From NCBI RefSeq assembly GCF_019977235.1, contig NZ_AP024646.1, positions 496,001 to 560,000 on the forward strand: DNA of 64,000 bases, read 5' to 3'. The first letter of the stretch is position 1. Each line of letters begins with the position of its first letter. The notes beneath the pieces are model-generated. The model had not been told where the DNA came from, did no database searches, and worked only from the letters and a program-made list of their open reading frames with translations. The translations under genes were made by a program, and so were the position numbers. The stretch is from Arthrobacter sp. StoSoilB5. GTDB taxonomy: Bacteria; Actinomycetota; Actinomycetes; Actinomycetales; Micrococcaceae. Shown in pieces: positions 16,295-25,376 of the stretch.

Positions 16295-17653
16295 ATGAGG
16301 TTTGCACCATCAGCAAAGCTGGCCGCCGTCATCGCAACGGCTGCGCTGGCTTTGACGGCCTGCGGGGGAAGCAGCAGCAATTCTGAAAGCTCCGGAGGTG
16401 CCGTGGATGGCGCCGGCAAGAAGCTGAGCGTCCTGACCGGCGTCAACAGCCAGTACCCTGAGCAACAGAAGGAATGGTTCAAGGACATCGCGGCCAAGTT
16501 CAAGGCCAAGACAGGCGCCGATGTTGAATTCGAGACGTTCGCATCCGCGAACGACGAACTGACCCGGATCCAAACGTCGGTGGTTTCCGGCCAGGGCCCT
16601 GACGTCTACAGCCTGGGCACCACGTTCACACCCACTGCATACGCCACCAAAGCCTTCGTCACCCTCTCTGCGGATGACTGGAAGAAGGTTGGCGGCAAGG
16701 ACCGCTTCAACCAGGCAGCGCTGGGCATCTCCGGCCCGGACTCTGAGCACCAGGCCGGCATTCCTTTTGTTAGCCGCCCCTTCGTGATGGCCTATAACAA
16801 AGACATCCTTGCCGCTGCAGGGATCGAGAAGCCGGCAACCACGTGGGACGAACTCGCCGAACAAGCCAAGAAGATGACCAACGCCAGCACGGGAACCTTC
16901 GGCCTCGCCACCGGCTACAAGGACAACTTCGACCCATGGAAGTTCATTTGGGCCATGTCCGTCCAGGCCGGCAACCCCTTGGTGGACGGCGACAAACTGA
17001 AGATGGACGATCCCACCGTCAAGAAGGCCTACGAGACTTACTTCGGCTGGCTGACCAAGGACAAGGTGGTGGATCCGGCCGCGATTGGTTGGAGCAACAG
17101 CAACGCCGTGGCCGCCTTCGCCTCCGGCAAGGCCGGCTACCTGATGATGACGACGTCGAGTTCAGTCCCCACCCTGGACAAGTCCGCTATCGCAGGCAAG
17201 TACGCGTACTCCATCATGCCCACCACGGCACCGGGAGAAACTTCACCGAAGGGCGACGGCGACAAAGCCGCTAGCATCCTCTCCGGCGACAACGTGGTGG
17301 TTGCGGACTACTCGCAGCAGAAGGATCTGGCTTTCGCGTACATCGAGCTCATTACGTCAAAGGATGAGCAGTTGAACTACCAGAAGATCTTCGGGGAACT
17401 TCCCGCGAACGCGGACGCGCTGGCATCGCTGACAGATCCGAAACTCAAGCCGATTGCCGATGCCGCGGGCAAGTCGAAGGCCACCCCCTTCACCGGCGCC
17501 TGGGGAGACATCCAGCTTGGGCTCCTGAACGTCACGGTCCAGTCCATTCCGGAGCTGGCCAACGGCGCCGTGGACGACGCAGCCTTGGAGCAACGGCTCA
17601 AGGACGCACAGGCAAAGGGACAAGCATCCCTCGACCGGGCCGCGAAGTCCTAG
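16295..17653 (+). CDS. Sugar ABC transporter substrate-binding lipoprotein
   Basis: 452 residues from an ATG preceded by AAGGAGGAAACA. Lipoprotein signal peptide with lipobox LTAC, Cys23, then a Ser-rich linker and a family 1 extracellular solute-binding domain (MalE/UgpB type): VLTGVNSQYPEQQKEWFKDI, PDVYSLGTTF, FVSRPFVMAYNKDIL. First gene of a long plus-strand operon with two permeases and uronate enzymes; no ATPase gene is present, so it presumably uses a shared MsmK-type ATPase. Substrate likely a uronate or uronide, by context. Confidence 0.85.
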   Translation: MRFAPSAKLAAVIATAALALTACGGSSSNSESSGGAVDGAGKKLSVLTGVNSQYPEQQKEWFKDIAAKFKAKTGADVEFETFASANDELTRIQTSVVSGQGPDVYSLGTTFTPTAYATKAFVTLSADDWKKVGGKDRFNQAALGISGPDSEHQAGIPFVSRPFVMAYNKDILAAAGIEKPATTWDELAEQAKKMTNASTGTFGLATGYKDNFDPWKFIWAMSVQAGNPLVDGDKLKMDDPTVKKAYETYFGWLTKDKVVDPAAIGWSNSNAVAAFASGKAGYLMMTTSSSVPTLDKSAIAGKYAYSIMPTTAPGETSPKGDGDKAASILSGDNVVVADYSQQKDLAFAYIELITSKDEQLNYQKIFGELPANADALASLTDPKLKPIADAAGKSKATPFTGAWGDIQLGLLNVTVQSIPELANGAVDDAALEQRLKDAQAKGQASLDRAAKS

Positions 17654-17665
17654 GCAGGGTCTCCC

Positions 17666-18727
17666 ATGTCCACTGATTCCTTCAGGGAAATGAAGGCCAT
17701 GACGGGCCCGGCTGCCGAAGGGCAGCTGGCCCGGCCGGCCACAACAGCCCAAGCGTCCGACGGCGGCACGTTGCCGGATGCGGGCACAGGCACCATCCAG
17801 CCGGCTGGAGGCGGGAAGAAACCCGTCCGCCGGAAGGGTTTGAGCGAGCGCAACCGCCCCTTGTGGATGCTGATCCCGGGCGGGCTCCTGATGTTCGTCA
17901 TCATTGTTCTGCCGCTGTTCCTTGGCATCTACATGTCGGCCCTCAACCTGGACCAGTACTCGCTCCGCAAGTGGGTCAGCGCACCGTTTATCGGCGTCGG
18001 GAATTTTGTGGAGGCCTTGACCGACTCGCCGCTGCTTCACTCCGTGTGGTTGAGCGTCAGCTACTCGCTGATCGCCATGATTGTCACGCTGCCGCTGGGT
18101 ATTGCTGCGGCGGTGGCAACCCAGAACTCGTTCAAGGGCCGCGCCGTGATCCGATCGATCTTCCTGATCCCTTACGTGCTCCCGTCCTTCGTGGTGGCCA
18201 CTGTGTGGCGGACAATGTTCCAGCCCAACGGCGTAGTGGACTCCGCCTTGGGAACGTTCGGGATGGATGCCGGGCTTTGGCTTAATGGGCCGCAGACTTA
18301 TTGGACGCTCATCCTGGTCCAGATCTGGGCTTCGTGGCCTTTCATCTATCTGCTTGCACTCTCCGGCTTGCAGTCTGTGGACCATGAAGTCCATGAGGCC
18401 TCTGCGCTGGATGGTGCGCTGTGGTGGAACAAGCTGCGTTACGTCATCTTCCCGTACCTCAAGGGACCCCTCGCTCTGGCATTCCTGATCGGCATGCTGC
18501 ACCACATCAACAACTTCACGCTCCCGTTCGTGCTGTTCGGTGTTCCGGCTCCCGCCGACGTCGAGGTCCTTCCGATCCTCACGTACGTGACCAGCTTCCA
18601 GAGCTTCCGCTTCGGCCTCAGCGCCGCCATGGCCTTCGTTTCACTGGTCCTGATCGCCATTCCGTTGTTCATCTACCTGCGCGCCGTCAAGCTGGACGAC
18701 GCCGAGACGCCTGGAGGCAAGAAGTGA
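17666..18727 (+). CDS. ABC sugar permease, MalF type
   Basis: A 353-residue membrane protein with six predicted helices after an unusually long hydrophilic N-terminal tail (about 60 residues, Gly/Pro/Lys-rich). The EAA coupling loop is seen as HEVHEASALDGALWWNKLRYV followed by IFPYLKGPLA. It starts 12 bases after the binding-protein stop and its stop overlaps the next start (GTGA). Partner of the following permease. Confidence 0.85.
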   Translation: MSTDSFREMKAMTGPAAEGQLARPATTAQASDGGTLPDAGTGTIQPAGGGKKPVRRKGLSERNRPLWMLIPGGLLMFVIIVLPLFLGIYMSALNLDQYSLRKWVSAPFIGVGNFVEALTDSPLLHSVWLSVSYSLIAMIVTLPLGIAAAVATQNSFKGRAVIRSIFLIPYVLPSFVVATVWRTMFQPNGVVDSALGTFGMDAGLWLNGPQTYWTLILVQIWASWPFIYLLALSGLQSVDHEVHEASALDGALWWNKLRYVIFPYLKGPLALAFLIGMLHHINNFTLPFVLFGVPAPADVEVLPILTYVTSFQSFRFGLSAAMAFVSLVLIAIPLFIYLRAVKLDDAETPGGKK

Positions 18728-19659
18728 GCGCATCAACCACCTCCGTCCGCGGCACGGCCAGCCGGGGCACGTCGGCAACCACGTTCCGGCCAGGCTCAAA
18801 GCGGCAACATGAAGTAACCCGTCTCCTGCCCGTGCCGATGCTGGCGATCATCCTTACCTTGCTGTGCGCCATTGTGCTCATCCCCGTTGCCTACATTTTC
18901 CTGGCCTCCGTTAACTCGGACATCGGCGTGGCCAACGGCGAGTTCTGGCCGTCAACGTTCTCCATGGAGAACTACACCAAGATCTGGTCCAGCGTGGGGC
19001 TGGCCAAGGGCTTGACCAACAGTGTGCTCGTAGCCGGAGCCACGGCCGTGGTGTCCGCTGCGATGTCCGTGTCCATCGCCTACGTGCTGGTCAGGTACCA
19101 GTTCCGTGGGCGGCTCAGCATCCTGCGTGGCCTGTTGGCGCTGCAGTCCGTGCCCGGCACGCTTATGGTCTTGCCAGTGTTCGTTCTCTTCTCCTCAGCC
19201 GCCAGCTACCTCGGCATCCAGGTCATCGGCACACAGTGGGGGTTGTTCATTACGTACCTGACCTTCGCCATGCCGTTCTCAACATGGGTGATGGTCACCT
19301 ACTTGCGCGGCTTGCCGCGGGAGCTGGAAGAGGCCGCAAGGATCGACGGCGCGAGCAACCTTGGCGTCCTGGTCCGCATCATCCTGCCGCTGAGCTGGCC
19401 CGGAATCGTGGTCTCGGGAATCTTTGCCTTCCTGTTGGGGTGGAACGATGTCCTGTTCGCCTCGGTCATGACCCGGCCGGACAGCCAGACAGCTGCCGTC
19501 GCCCTCCAGATCTTCGGTGCTTCCCAGGAAGGCGGAGCCATCCCGTTGTACGGCCAGATGATGGCAGCTTCGCTCGTCTGTGCCGCTCCCGTCGTGATCC
19601 TGTACCTGATTTTCCAGCGTTACCTAGTGGGCGGACTTACCGCCGGAGGAGTCAAATAG
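18724..19659 (+). CDS. ABC sugar permease, MalG type
   Basis: 311 residues from a GTG that overlaps the TGA of the preceding permease; the open frame extends to 18421 but lies inside that gene. Six hydrophobic helices and the EAA loop (ELEEAARIDGASNLGVLVRI, then ILPLSWPGIV). It forms the channel with the MalF-type subunit. The GTGA overlap indicates translational coupling. Confidence 0.85.
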   Translation: MSASTTSVRGTASRGTSATTFRPGSKRQHEVTRLLPVPMLAIILTLLCAIVLIPVAYIFLASVNSDIGVANGEFWPSTFSMENYTKIWSSVGLAKGLTNSVLVAGATAVVSAAMSVSIAYVLVRYQFRGRLSILRGLLALQSVPGTLMVLPVFVLFSSAASYLGIQVIGTQWGLFITYLTFAMPFSTWVMVTYLRGLPRELEEAARIDGASNLGVLVRIILPLSWPGIVVSGIFAFLLGWNDVLFASVMTRPDSQTAAVALQIFGASQEGGAIPLYGQMMAASLVCAAPVVILYLIFQRYLVGGLTAGGVK

Positions 19660-19661
19660 CA

Positions 19662-20510
19662 ATGACCGGTTCAGCAACAGTCGAATGGACGCTTTCGGGC
19701 TTCGGTGACGAAATCGACGACGACCCCGTGCTGCAGATCGCGGTACTTCAAGCCCTGGGCGCCAACCACATTGAGGTCCGCAGCGCGTGGGGTACAAACA
19801 TCGTGGACCTCAATGCCGAGCAGCTTGGAGAGCTGAAAAAGCTCTTGGACGCAGCCGGCATGGGAGTGTCCGCCATCGCCTCGCCCATCGGCAAAGTGGA
19901 TGTCTCTCTGCCTGTGGAACATGAGGTGGAGCGACTCCGGAGGGCGGCAAACGCAGCCCAGGTCCTTGGCGCCCCCTATATCCGGATCTTCTCCTTCTAC
20001 TACGGCGAAGGCGTTGCCGTGGAGAGTATCCGTGACGCCGTGATCGAGCGGATGCGTGCCCTTGCTGCCGTGGCCGAGGAGACCGGCGTGGTGCTCCTGC
20101 ACGAGAACGAGAAGGACATCTTCGGCGATACGCCGGACCGCGTCCTGGACATCATCGAATCAGTGGCCTCGCCGGCCTTGAAGGTCGCTTGGGACCCGGC
20201 CAACTTCGTCCAGGTGGGCGTCAAGCCTTTCGACGAGGGCTATGCCAAGCTCCGTCCGCACCTGGAGTACCTGCAGGTCAAGGACGCGCGGTTCGCCGAC
20301 GGCGTCGTGGTCCCCGCCGGTGAGGGCGACGGCGACCTGCTGAGAACGGTTGAGGCGTTGAAATCCGATGGCTTCGTGGGATTCGCAAGCCTCGAGCCGC
20401 ACTTGGCCGGCGCACACGGACTGGGCGGCTTCTCCGGACCCACCGCATTCGGGATGGCCGCGAGGGCCTTTGCAAAAGTCGTGAACGAAGCAGGAGTGAA
20501 AACCAAGTGA
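19662..20510 (+). CDS. TIM-barrel sugar isomerase/epimerase (AP-endonuclease family 2 fold)
   Basis: 282 residues of a xylose-isomerase-like barrel. Seen: likely divalent-metal ligands in LLHENEKD (Glu), AWDPANF (Asp), YLQVKDA and ASLEPHL (Glu), in family order. It starts 2 bases after the permease stop and overlaps the next gene (GTGA). The exact reaction is unknown; families include keto-sugar epimerases, inosose dehydratase and 3-keto-glycoside lyases. It sits next to a Gfo/Idh/MocA dehydrogenase and a second barrel, suggesting oxidation-isomerisation of a sugar unit. Confidence 0.75.
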   Translation: MTGSATVEWTLSGFGDEIDDDPVLQIAVLQALGANHIEVRSAWGTNIVDLNAEQLGELKKLLDAAGMGVSAIASPIGKVDVSLPVEHEVERLRRAANAAQVLGAPYIRIFSFYYGEGVAVESIRDAVIERMRALAAVAEETGVVLLHENEKDIFGDTPDRVLDIIESVASPALKVAWDPANFVQVGVKPFDEGYAKLRPHLEYLQVKDARFADGVVVPAGEGDGDLLRTVEALKSDGFVGFASLEPHLAGAHGLGGFSGPTAFGMAARAFAKVVNEAGVKTK

Positions 20511-21700
20511 GCACAGAAAACCCCGCAGTCATTAATGTCGCCATCGCCGGATGCGGCACCATCGGCCGAACGCACGCCGCGGCGGTGGGAGAACTGCCTG
20601 AGCTTCGCGTCACCGCACTGGTGGACGAAATACCGGAAGCGGCGGACGCACTGGCCCAGGAGATCGCGGACGGCGGCGCCGCCCGGCCAGCCACGTTCAG
20701 GACCTTGGGTGAAGCATTCGCGAGCGCCGACGTCGATCTCGTCATCATCGCCACCCCCAGCGGACTTCACATCCAGCAGGCTTTGGAAGTCCTCGACGCC
20801 GGCAAGCACGTTGTCATCGAAAAGCCGCTCGATGTGAACCTGGACGGCGCGGAGGCAATTCTCGCCGCTGCCAAAGCCGCCGAAGAGAAGGGACTCGTAG
20901 CGAGCGTCATCAGCCAGCACCGTTTCGATCCCGCGAGCGTCGTGGTGGACCAAGCCCGCCGGGCAGGCCGGTTCGGACGGCTGACCTCCGCCATAGCTTC
21001 CGTTAGCTGGTATCGCAGCCAGGGCTACTACGATTCCGGTGCCTGGCGCGGAACGTGGGCCATGGACGGCGGGGGAGCTGTGATGAACCAGGGCGTCCAC
21101 ACCGTGGACCTTCTCCTGTGGTTCCTTGGACGGCCCGTGGAAATCAGCGCCAAGACCGCGCTCCTGGCGCACACCGACCTGGAGGTCGAGGACACAGCCG
21201 TGGCAACCGTCACGTTCGAGTCCGGCGCGCTCGCCGTCCTGCACGCGACGACGGCAGCCTACCCTGGCCTGACAGTCCGGCTGCAGGTCATGGGAAGCAA
21301 GGGTTCCGCGGTGATCGACAACGATAACCTCGAGTACTTCCATGCTGCTGATGAGAACGGCGATGCGGACAGCGGACCGATGGGCATCCGGGGCGGCGGC
21401 AACCAAGCTGCTGAGGAGCTCGCCAAATTCACTGAGCCACCACAGCAGACCAACCTGGACCCAACCGTTTACCCCGCTGGCCACATTCGCCAGTACCGCG
21501 ATGTTGTGGACGCTATCCGCAAGGGCCGTCCCGCAGGAGTCACTGTCCAGGACGCCGTCACCGCTCTGGCCACTGTCCGGGCGCTGTACCTCTCGGCCAC
21601 CCTCAGCCGTCCGGTCCTGATCGCCGACGTCATGGCTGGCAAATACAACGACGTTGAGGTGCAAACCGGTAACGGCCACTTCGAGGAGGTTACGGCATGA
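20507..21700 (+). CDS. Gfo/Idh/MocA-family sugar dehydrogenase
   Basis: A 397-residue NAD(P)-dependent oxidoreductase. Seen: Rossmann motif AGCGTIGRTH near residues 13-22, the EKPLDVNLDGA motif with the family Lys around residue 105, and the MDGGGAVMNQGVHTVDLLLW block with the catalytic Asp/His. The GTG start overlaps the previous stop, and ATGA overlaps the next gene. Likely oxidises a ring or chain hydroxyl of a sugar or sugar acid taken up by the adjacent transporter; substrate not determinable. Confidence 0.82.
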   Translation: MSTENPAVINVAIAGCGTIGRTHAAAVGELPELRVTALVDEIPEAADALAQEIADGGAARPATFRTLGEAFASADVDLVIIATPSGLHIQQALEVLDAGKHVVIEKPLDVNLDGAEAILAAAKAAEEKGLVASVISQHRFDPASVVVDQARRAGRFGRLTSAIASVSWYRSQGYYDSGAWRGTWAMDGGGAVMNQGVHTVDLLLWFLGRPVEISAKTALLAHTDLEVEDTAVATVTFESGALAVLHATTAAYPGLTVRLQVMGSKGSAVIDNDNLEYFHAADENGDADSGPMGIRGGGNQAAEELAKFTEPPQQTNLDPTVYPAGHIRQYRDVVDAIRKGRPAGVTVQDAVTALATVRALYLSATLSRPVLIADVMAGKYNDVEVQTGNGHFEEVTA

Positions 21701-22623
21701 AATTCTCCGTCTTCACGGCCTCGACGCCGGATTGGACGCCCCAGCAAGCCGTGACAGAACTGTCAGCCCAGGGCTGGCACGGCATCGAATGGCGCGTCAC
21801 GGACCAGGCAGACGCCGCTGAACCCGGCTTCTGGGCAGGAAACAAGGCAACCTGGCCCATGACTGGTCTGGAGGACTCGCTGCCGGAGATCGCGCGGCTC
21901 ACATCCGAGGCCGGACTCGAGTACTCCGGCTTGGGTGGCTACGCACGGTGCGACGACCACGACGGCGTCGAAAGGGTTCTCGCAGCGACGGCCGCCTTGG
22001 GTGCCCGCCAGGTCAGGGTCAATGTGCTGCCACTTGGCAACTCGAGGATGGGCGGACAGCAACCGAGTGGATTGACCTACCCGGAGCTTTTCGATGCGAC
22101 CCGTGAGCACTACGAATGGGTGGCTGGCAGGGCAGCACACCACGGTGTCAAAGCGCTCGTTGAGTTGCACCACGGCACGGTAACGGCCTCGGCGTCATCC
22201 GCCCGTAGGCTCCTGGAAGGCTTGGACCCGCAGCATGTGGGGGTGATCCATGACCTCGGCAACCTGTTGATCGAAGGCTGGGAGTCACCGCTGCCTGCAC
22301 TTGAACTCCTGGGGCCGTACCTGGCGCACATCCACGTGAAAAATGCCCGTTGGGTCCGCACCGATGAGCGTGACGAGGCGGGGGCAGCGGTGTGGGTGAA
22401 CGAGTGGGCTCCACTCACGGAGGGGCAGGGGAGCGTCCTTGCCTACTTCAAGGCACTGGCCGACGTCGGATATGACGCCTGGGTGACTGTGGAGGACTTC
22501 TCCACCAACCTTCCGCTCGCCGAACGCACAGCCGGCAACCTGGACTTCCTGCGCCGCGCTGCCGGACTCGCCGGATTGACTGTCCACGGAAGCTTGCCTG
22601 CTGACTCCCTCTCGAAAGGCTGA
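21697..22623 (+). CDS. Second TIM-barrel sugar isomerase/epimerase
   Basis: 308 residues, AP-endonuclease-2/xylose-isomerase-like fold, clearly different from the barrel two genes upstream. Probable metal ligands: LVELHHG (Glu), VIHDLGN (Asp), HIHVKNARW (His) and VTVEDFS (Glu). Overlaps the oxidoreductase by 4 bases (ATGA) and is followed 3 bases later by uxaC. Its pairing with the oxidoreductase suggests action on a keto-sugar product; the reaction is unknown. Confidence 0.75.
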   Translation: MKFSVFTASTPDWTPQQAVTELSAQGWHGIEWRVTDQADAAEPGFWAGNKATWPMTGLEDSLPEIARLTSEAGLEYSGLGGYARCDDHDGVERVLAATAALGARQVRVNVLPLGNSRMGGQQPSGLTYPELFDATREHYEWVAGRAAHHGVKALVELHHGTVTASASSARRLLEGLDPQHVGVIHDLGNLLIEGWESPLPALELLGPYLAHIHVKNARWVRTDERDEAGAAVWVNEWAPLTEGQGSVLAYFKALADVGYDAWVTVEDFSTNLPLAERTAGNLDFLRRAAGLAGLTVHGSLPADSLSKG

Positions 22624-22626
22624 CCC

Positions 22627-24021
22627 ATGACCGAGTCGCTTGCCACCCACCCGGACCGACTGCTGCCAGCGGACCCCGGAACGCGTGCCATAGCGCGCAC
22701 GTTGCTGGCACGGGTCCAGGACCTGCCTATCATCTCCCCGCACGGACACGTTGATGCCGCAGTGATCCAGCAGAACACGCCATTCCCGGATCCGGCCGCC
22801 CTGCTTGTTACGCCGGACCATTACGTCACGCGACTCATCCACGCCTCCGGCGCTCCGCTGGAACAGCTCCAGCCGGGCGCCGGGGCGCGGGAGGTCTGGC
22901 AGCTTTTCTGCCAGTCCTGGCCGCTCTTTGACGGCACGGCCTCGGGATACTGGCTGCGGACACAGTTCGAGACGGTTTTTGGACTGCAGGGTGAGGTGAG
23001 TGCTGAGACCGCGGACGCCACCTTTGATGCCATCTCGGCAAAGCTTGCCGAGCCGGGATTCCGTCCCCGTGAACTCTTCAAGGAGTTCAATATAGAGGTT
23101 CTTGCCACCACGGACGATCCCCTGGACGACCTTGCGAGCCACAAGGCGCTCGCGGCAGATCCTTCCTTCCACGGACGGGTCCTGCCCACGTTCCGCCCGG
23201 ATGCGTACCTGAATATCGCCCATCCCTCGTGGGCAGACAACGTCGAGCGGCTCCTGGAAACAGCGTCCGACGGCGGCACAGGCTACCGCGGGTACCTCAC
23301 CGCCCTGGAGAACCGGCGTCGTCATTTCGTGGAACACGGGGCTGTCTCCGCTGACCACGGCGTCCGCACCCCGGCCACCCTCAAGCTTGACGCCGCGGAG
23401 GCCGAGAGGCTGTTCGAACGGGCTCGTTCCGGTCAGGCAAGCGCGCAGGACCGTGACGTCTTCGAAGCACACATGATGTACCAAATGGCCCGCATGTCCG
23501 TGGAGGACGGCCTGGTGATGACCATCCACCCGGGCTCCTTCCGGAATCACCACCGGCCCACTTTTGAGGCTTTCGGCGCGGACACCGGCCACGATATCCC
23601 CTTCGCCGTGAACTACACGGAGGCCATCCGGCCGCTGCTGCAGGACTTCGGGACGGCGAAGGACTTCCACCTGGTGCTCTTCACCCTGGACGAGACGGTC
23701 TTCTCCCGCGAGCTCGCACCGCTGGCCGGCTTCTACCCGTCCGTGTACATCGGTGCACCGTGGTGGTTCCTGGACGCGCCGGACGCAATGCTCCGTTTCC
23801 GTTCGGCGGTCACGGAGACCGCGGGCTTCTCGCGGTCTTCGGGATTCATCGACGACACACGGGCCTTCTGCTCGATCCCGGCCCGGCACGACGCCTCACG
23901 CAGGATCGAGGCCTCGTTCCTGGCACGGCTCGTTGCCGAGCACCGCATCAGCGAGGACCGCGCGCACGAGTTGATTGTGGACGTCGTGGATTCTTCACCC
24001 CGACGGGTCTTCAAACTGTGA
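22627..24021 (+). CDS. uxaC: Uronate isomerase
   Basis: 464 residues, amidohydrolase-like uronate isomerase that converts D-glucuronate to D-fructuronate (and galacturonate to tagaturonate). Seen: the metal motif His39-Gly-His41 (SPHGHVD), HPGSFRNHH, and the C-terminal GAPWWFLDAP and DTRAFCSIPARHD segments typical of the family. Length is normal. The next gene overlaps its stop (GTGA) and encodes the next step of the pathway. Confidence 0.92.
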   Translation: MTESLATHPDRLLPADPGTRAIARTLLARVQDLPIISPHGHVDAAVIQQNTPFPDPAALLVTPDHYVTRLIHASGAPLEQLQPGAGAREVWQLFCQSWPLFDGTASGYWLRTQFETVFGLQGEVSAETADATFDAISAKLAEPGFRPRELFKEFNIEVLATTDDPLDDLASHKALAADPSFHGRVLPTFRPDAYLNIAHPSWADNVERLLETASDGGTGYRGYLTALENRRRHFVEHGAVSADHGVRTPATLKLDAAEAERLFERARSGQASAQDRDVFEAHMMYQMARMSVEDGLVMTIHPGSFRNHHRPTFEAFGADTGHDIPFAVNYTEAIRPLLQDFGTAKDFHLVLFTLDETVFSRELAPLAGFYPSVYIGAPWWFLDAPDAMLRFRSAVTETAGFSRSSGFIDDTRAFCSIPARHDASRRIEASFLARLVAEHRISEDRAHELIVDVVDSSPRRVFKL

Positions 24022-25352
24022 TCCTCGAACCCAACCACTCCGCGGATCTGCCGCGACTCAACCGCATGCTCCGGCCCATCGTGAAGCCGCCCATCCGCAT
24101 TGTGCATCTGGGCCTTGGCGCGTTTCACCGCTCGCACCAGGCCTGGTACACGCAGCACGCTGGCGACTCTGCGGAGTGGGGGATCGCGGCCTTCACCGGA
24201 CGCCGCCCCGACGCCGCAGCGGTTCTGGCGGAACAGGACGGACTGTTCACCGTGGTGGAACGGTCCGGCACCGGTGACTCGTTCGAGGTCATCGGCAGCA
24301 TTGTGGAAGCTGTGGACGGCTCCGACGTCGGACGGCTGGCGGAGCTTGTGGCCGCACCGTCGACCGCGGTCATCACGCTCACTATTACGGAGGCCGCCTA
24401 CGCGGCGGCGGCAGGCGATTCGCCGTTGGCCCGTTTGGTGACCGCGCTCGCTGCCCGGCGGGAGGCAGGCGCCGGACCAATCGCCGTCGTGAGTTGCGAC
24501 AATCTGGCGGATAACGGCAACGTGGCCCGGCAGGCTGTTGGGGCCCTGGCCCGTGCCAAGGACGCCGACCTGGCCGCGTGGATCGAATCCAAAGTCAGCT
24601 TTGTCAGTACCTCGGTTGACCGCATCACTCCCCGAACGACTGGGGATGATGTTGCAGTGGTGGCTGAAGACTGCGGTTACCGGGACGCGGCGCCCGTGGT
24701 CACCGAGCCGTTCCACAACTGGATCCTCAGCGGAGACTTTCCGGCCGGCCGGCCTCGCTGGGAAGACGCTGGTGCGGTCTTCGTGAAGGACATCGAGCCC
24801 TATGAGAACCGGAAGCTCTGGCTCCTGAACGGCGCGCACTCGATCCTGGCTTATGCGGGGCTGGTCCGGGGCCATTCAACGGTAGCTGAGGCACTGTCCG
24901 ACCCCCTGTGCAGGGACGCTGTGGAGGCGTTCTGGGATGAAGCTGCGCGGCACCTTCCCGGAGATGCGCTGGGAATCCCGCAGTACCTGCAGGCTCTGGT
25001 GGAACGCTTCGGCAACGCCAGGATCGCACACCATTTGACCCAGATCGGCATGGACGGAACCACCAAGCTGCGCATGCGTGCCTTGCCGGTCCTGACTGCC
25101 GAACGTGCCGCAGGGCGCCCCGGAGACGGTGCCGCCCGGATGATCGCCGCATGGATCGCGTACGTGTCCTCCACAGCGGATTTCCAGGACCCTCTCTCCG
25201 CAGACATCCAGGCAACGAAAACGCTCGACGGCGAACATCGCACCGCTGCGCTGCTGGCGCTGCTCAGCCCTGAGCTGGGCAAGGACCCCGCCGTTGTTGC
25301 GCAGATCCACCGGCTGCAGGGCTACATCGCCACCGCGCCCACCCACGTTTAG
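24018..25352 (+). CDS. Mannitol-dehydrogenase-family reductase, probable fructuronate reductase
   Basis: 444 residues from the GTG overlapping uxaC; an open frame upstream to 23760 lies inside uxaC. Seen: Rossmann-type start IRIVHLGLGAFHRSHQAWYT, the family signature VVSCDNLADNG, and ENRKLWLLNGAHSILAY with the catalytic Lys. Family members reduce fructuronate (UxuB), tagaturonate or fructose. Between uxaC and manD, fructuronate to mannonate is the expected step. Confidence 0.88.
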   Translation: MILEPNHSADLPRLNRMLRPIVKPPIRIVHLGLGAFHRSHQAWYTQHAGDSAEWGIAAFTGRRPDAAAVLAEQDGLFTVVERSGTGDSFEVIGSIVEAVDGSDVGRLAELVAAPSTAVITLTITEAAYAAAAGDSPLARLVTALAARREAGAGPIAVVSCDNLADNGNVARQAVGALARAKDADLAAWIESKVSFVSTSVDRITPRTTGDDVAVVAEDCGYRDAAPVVTEPFHNWILSGDFPAGRPRWEDAGAVFVKDIEPYENRKLWLLNGAHSILAYAGLVRGHSTVAEALSDPLCRDAVEAFWDEAARHLPGDALGIPQYLQALVERFGNARIAHHLTQIGMDGTTKLRMRALPVLTAERAAGRPGDGAARMIAAWIAYVSSTADFQDPLSADIQATKTLDGEHRTAALLALLSPELGKDPAVVAQIHRLQGYIATAPTHV

Positions 25353-25376
25353 ATCCCATCGGAAGGACCCAAGACC

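Noticed and set aside
20240..21679. 479-codon minus-strand frame
   Set aside because: Entirely antisense to the isomerase and Gfo/Idh/MocA genes, whose motifs are clear. Long antisense frames are expected at this GC content.
22285..23889. 534-codon minus-strand frame
   Set aside because: Antisense to the TIM-barrel and uxaC genes, both with intact motifs; Arg/Gly-rich shadow.
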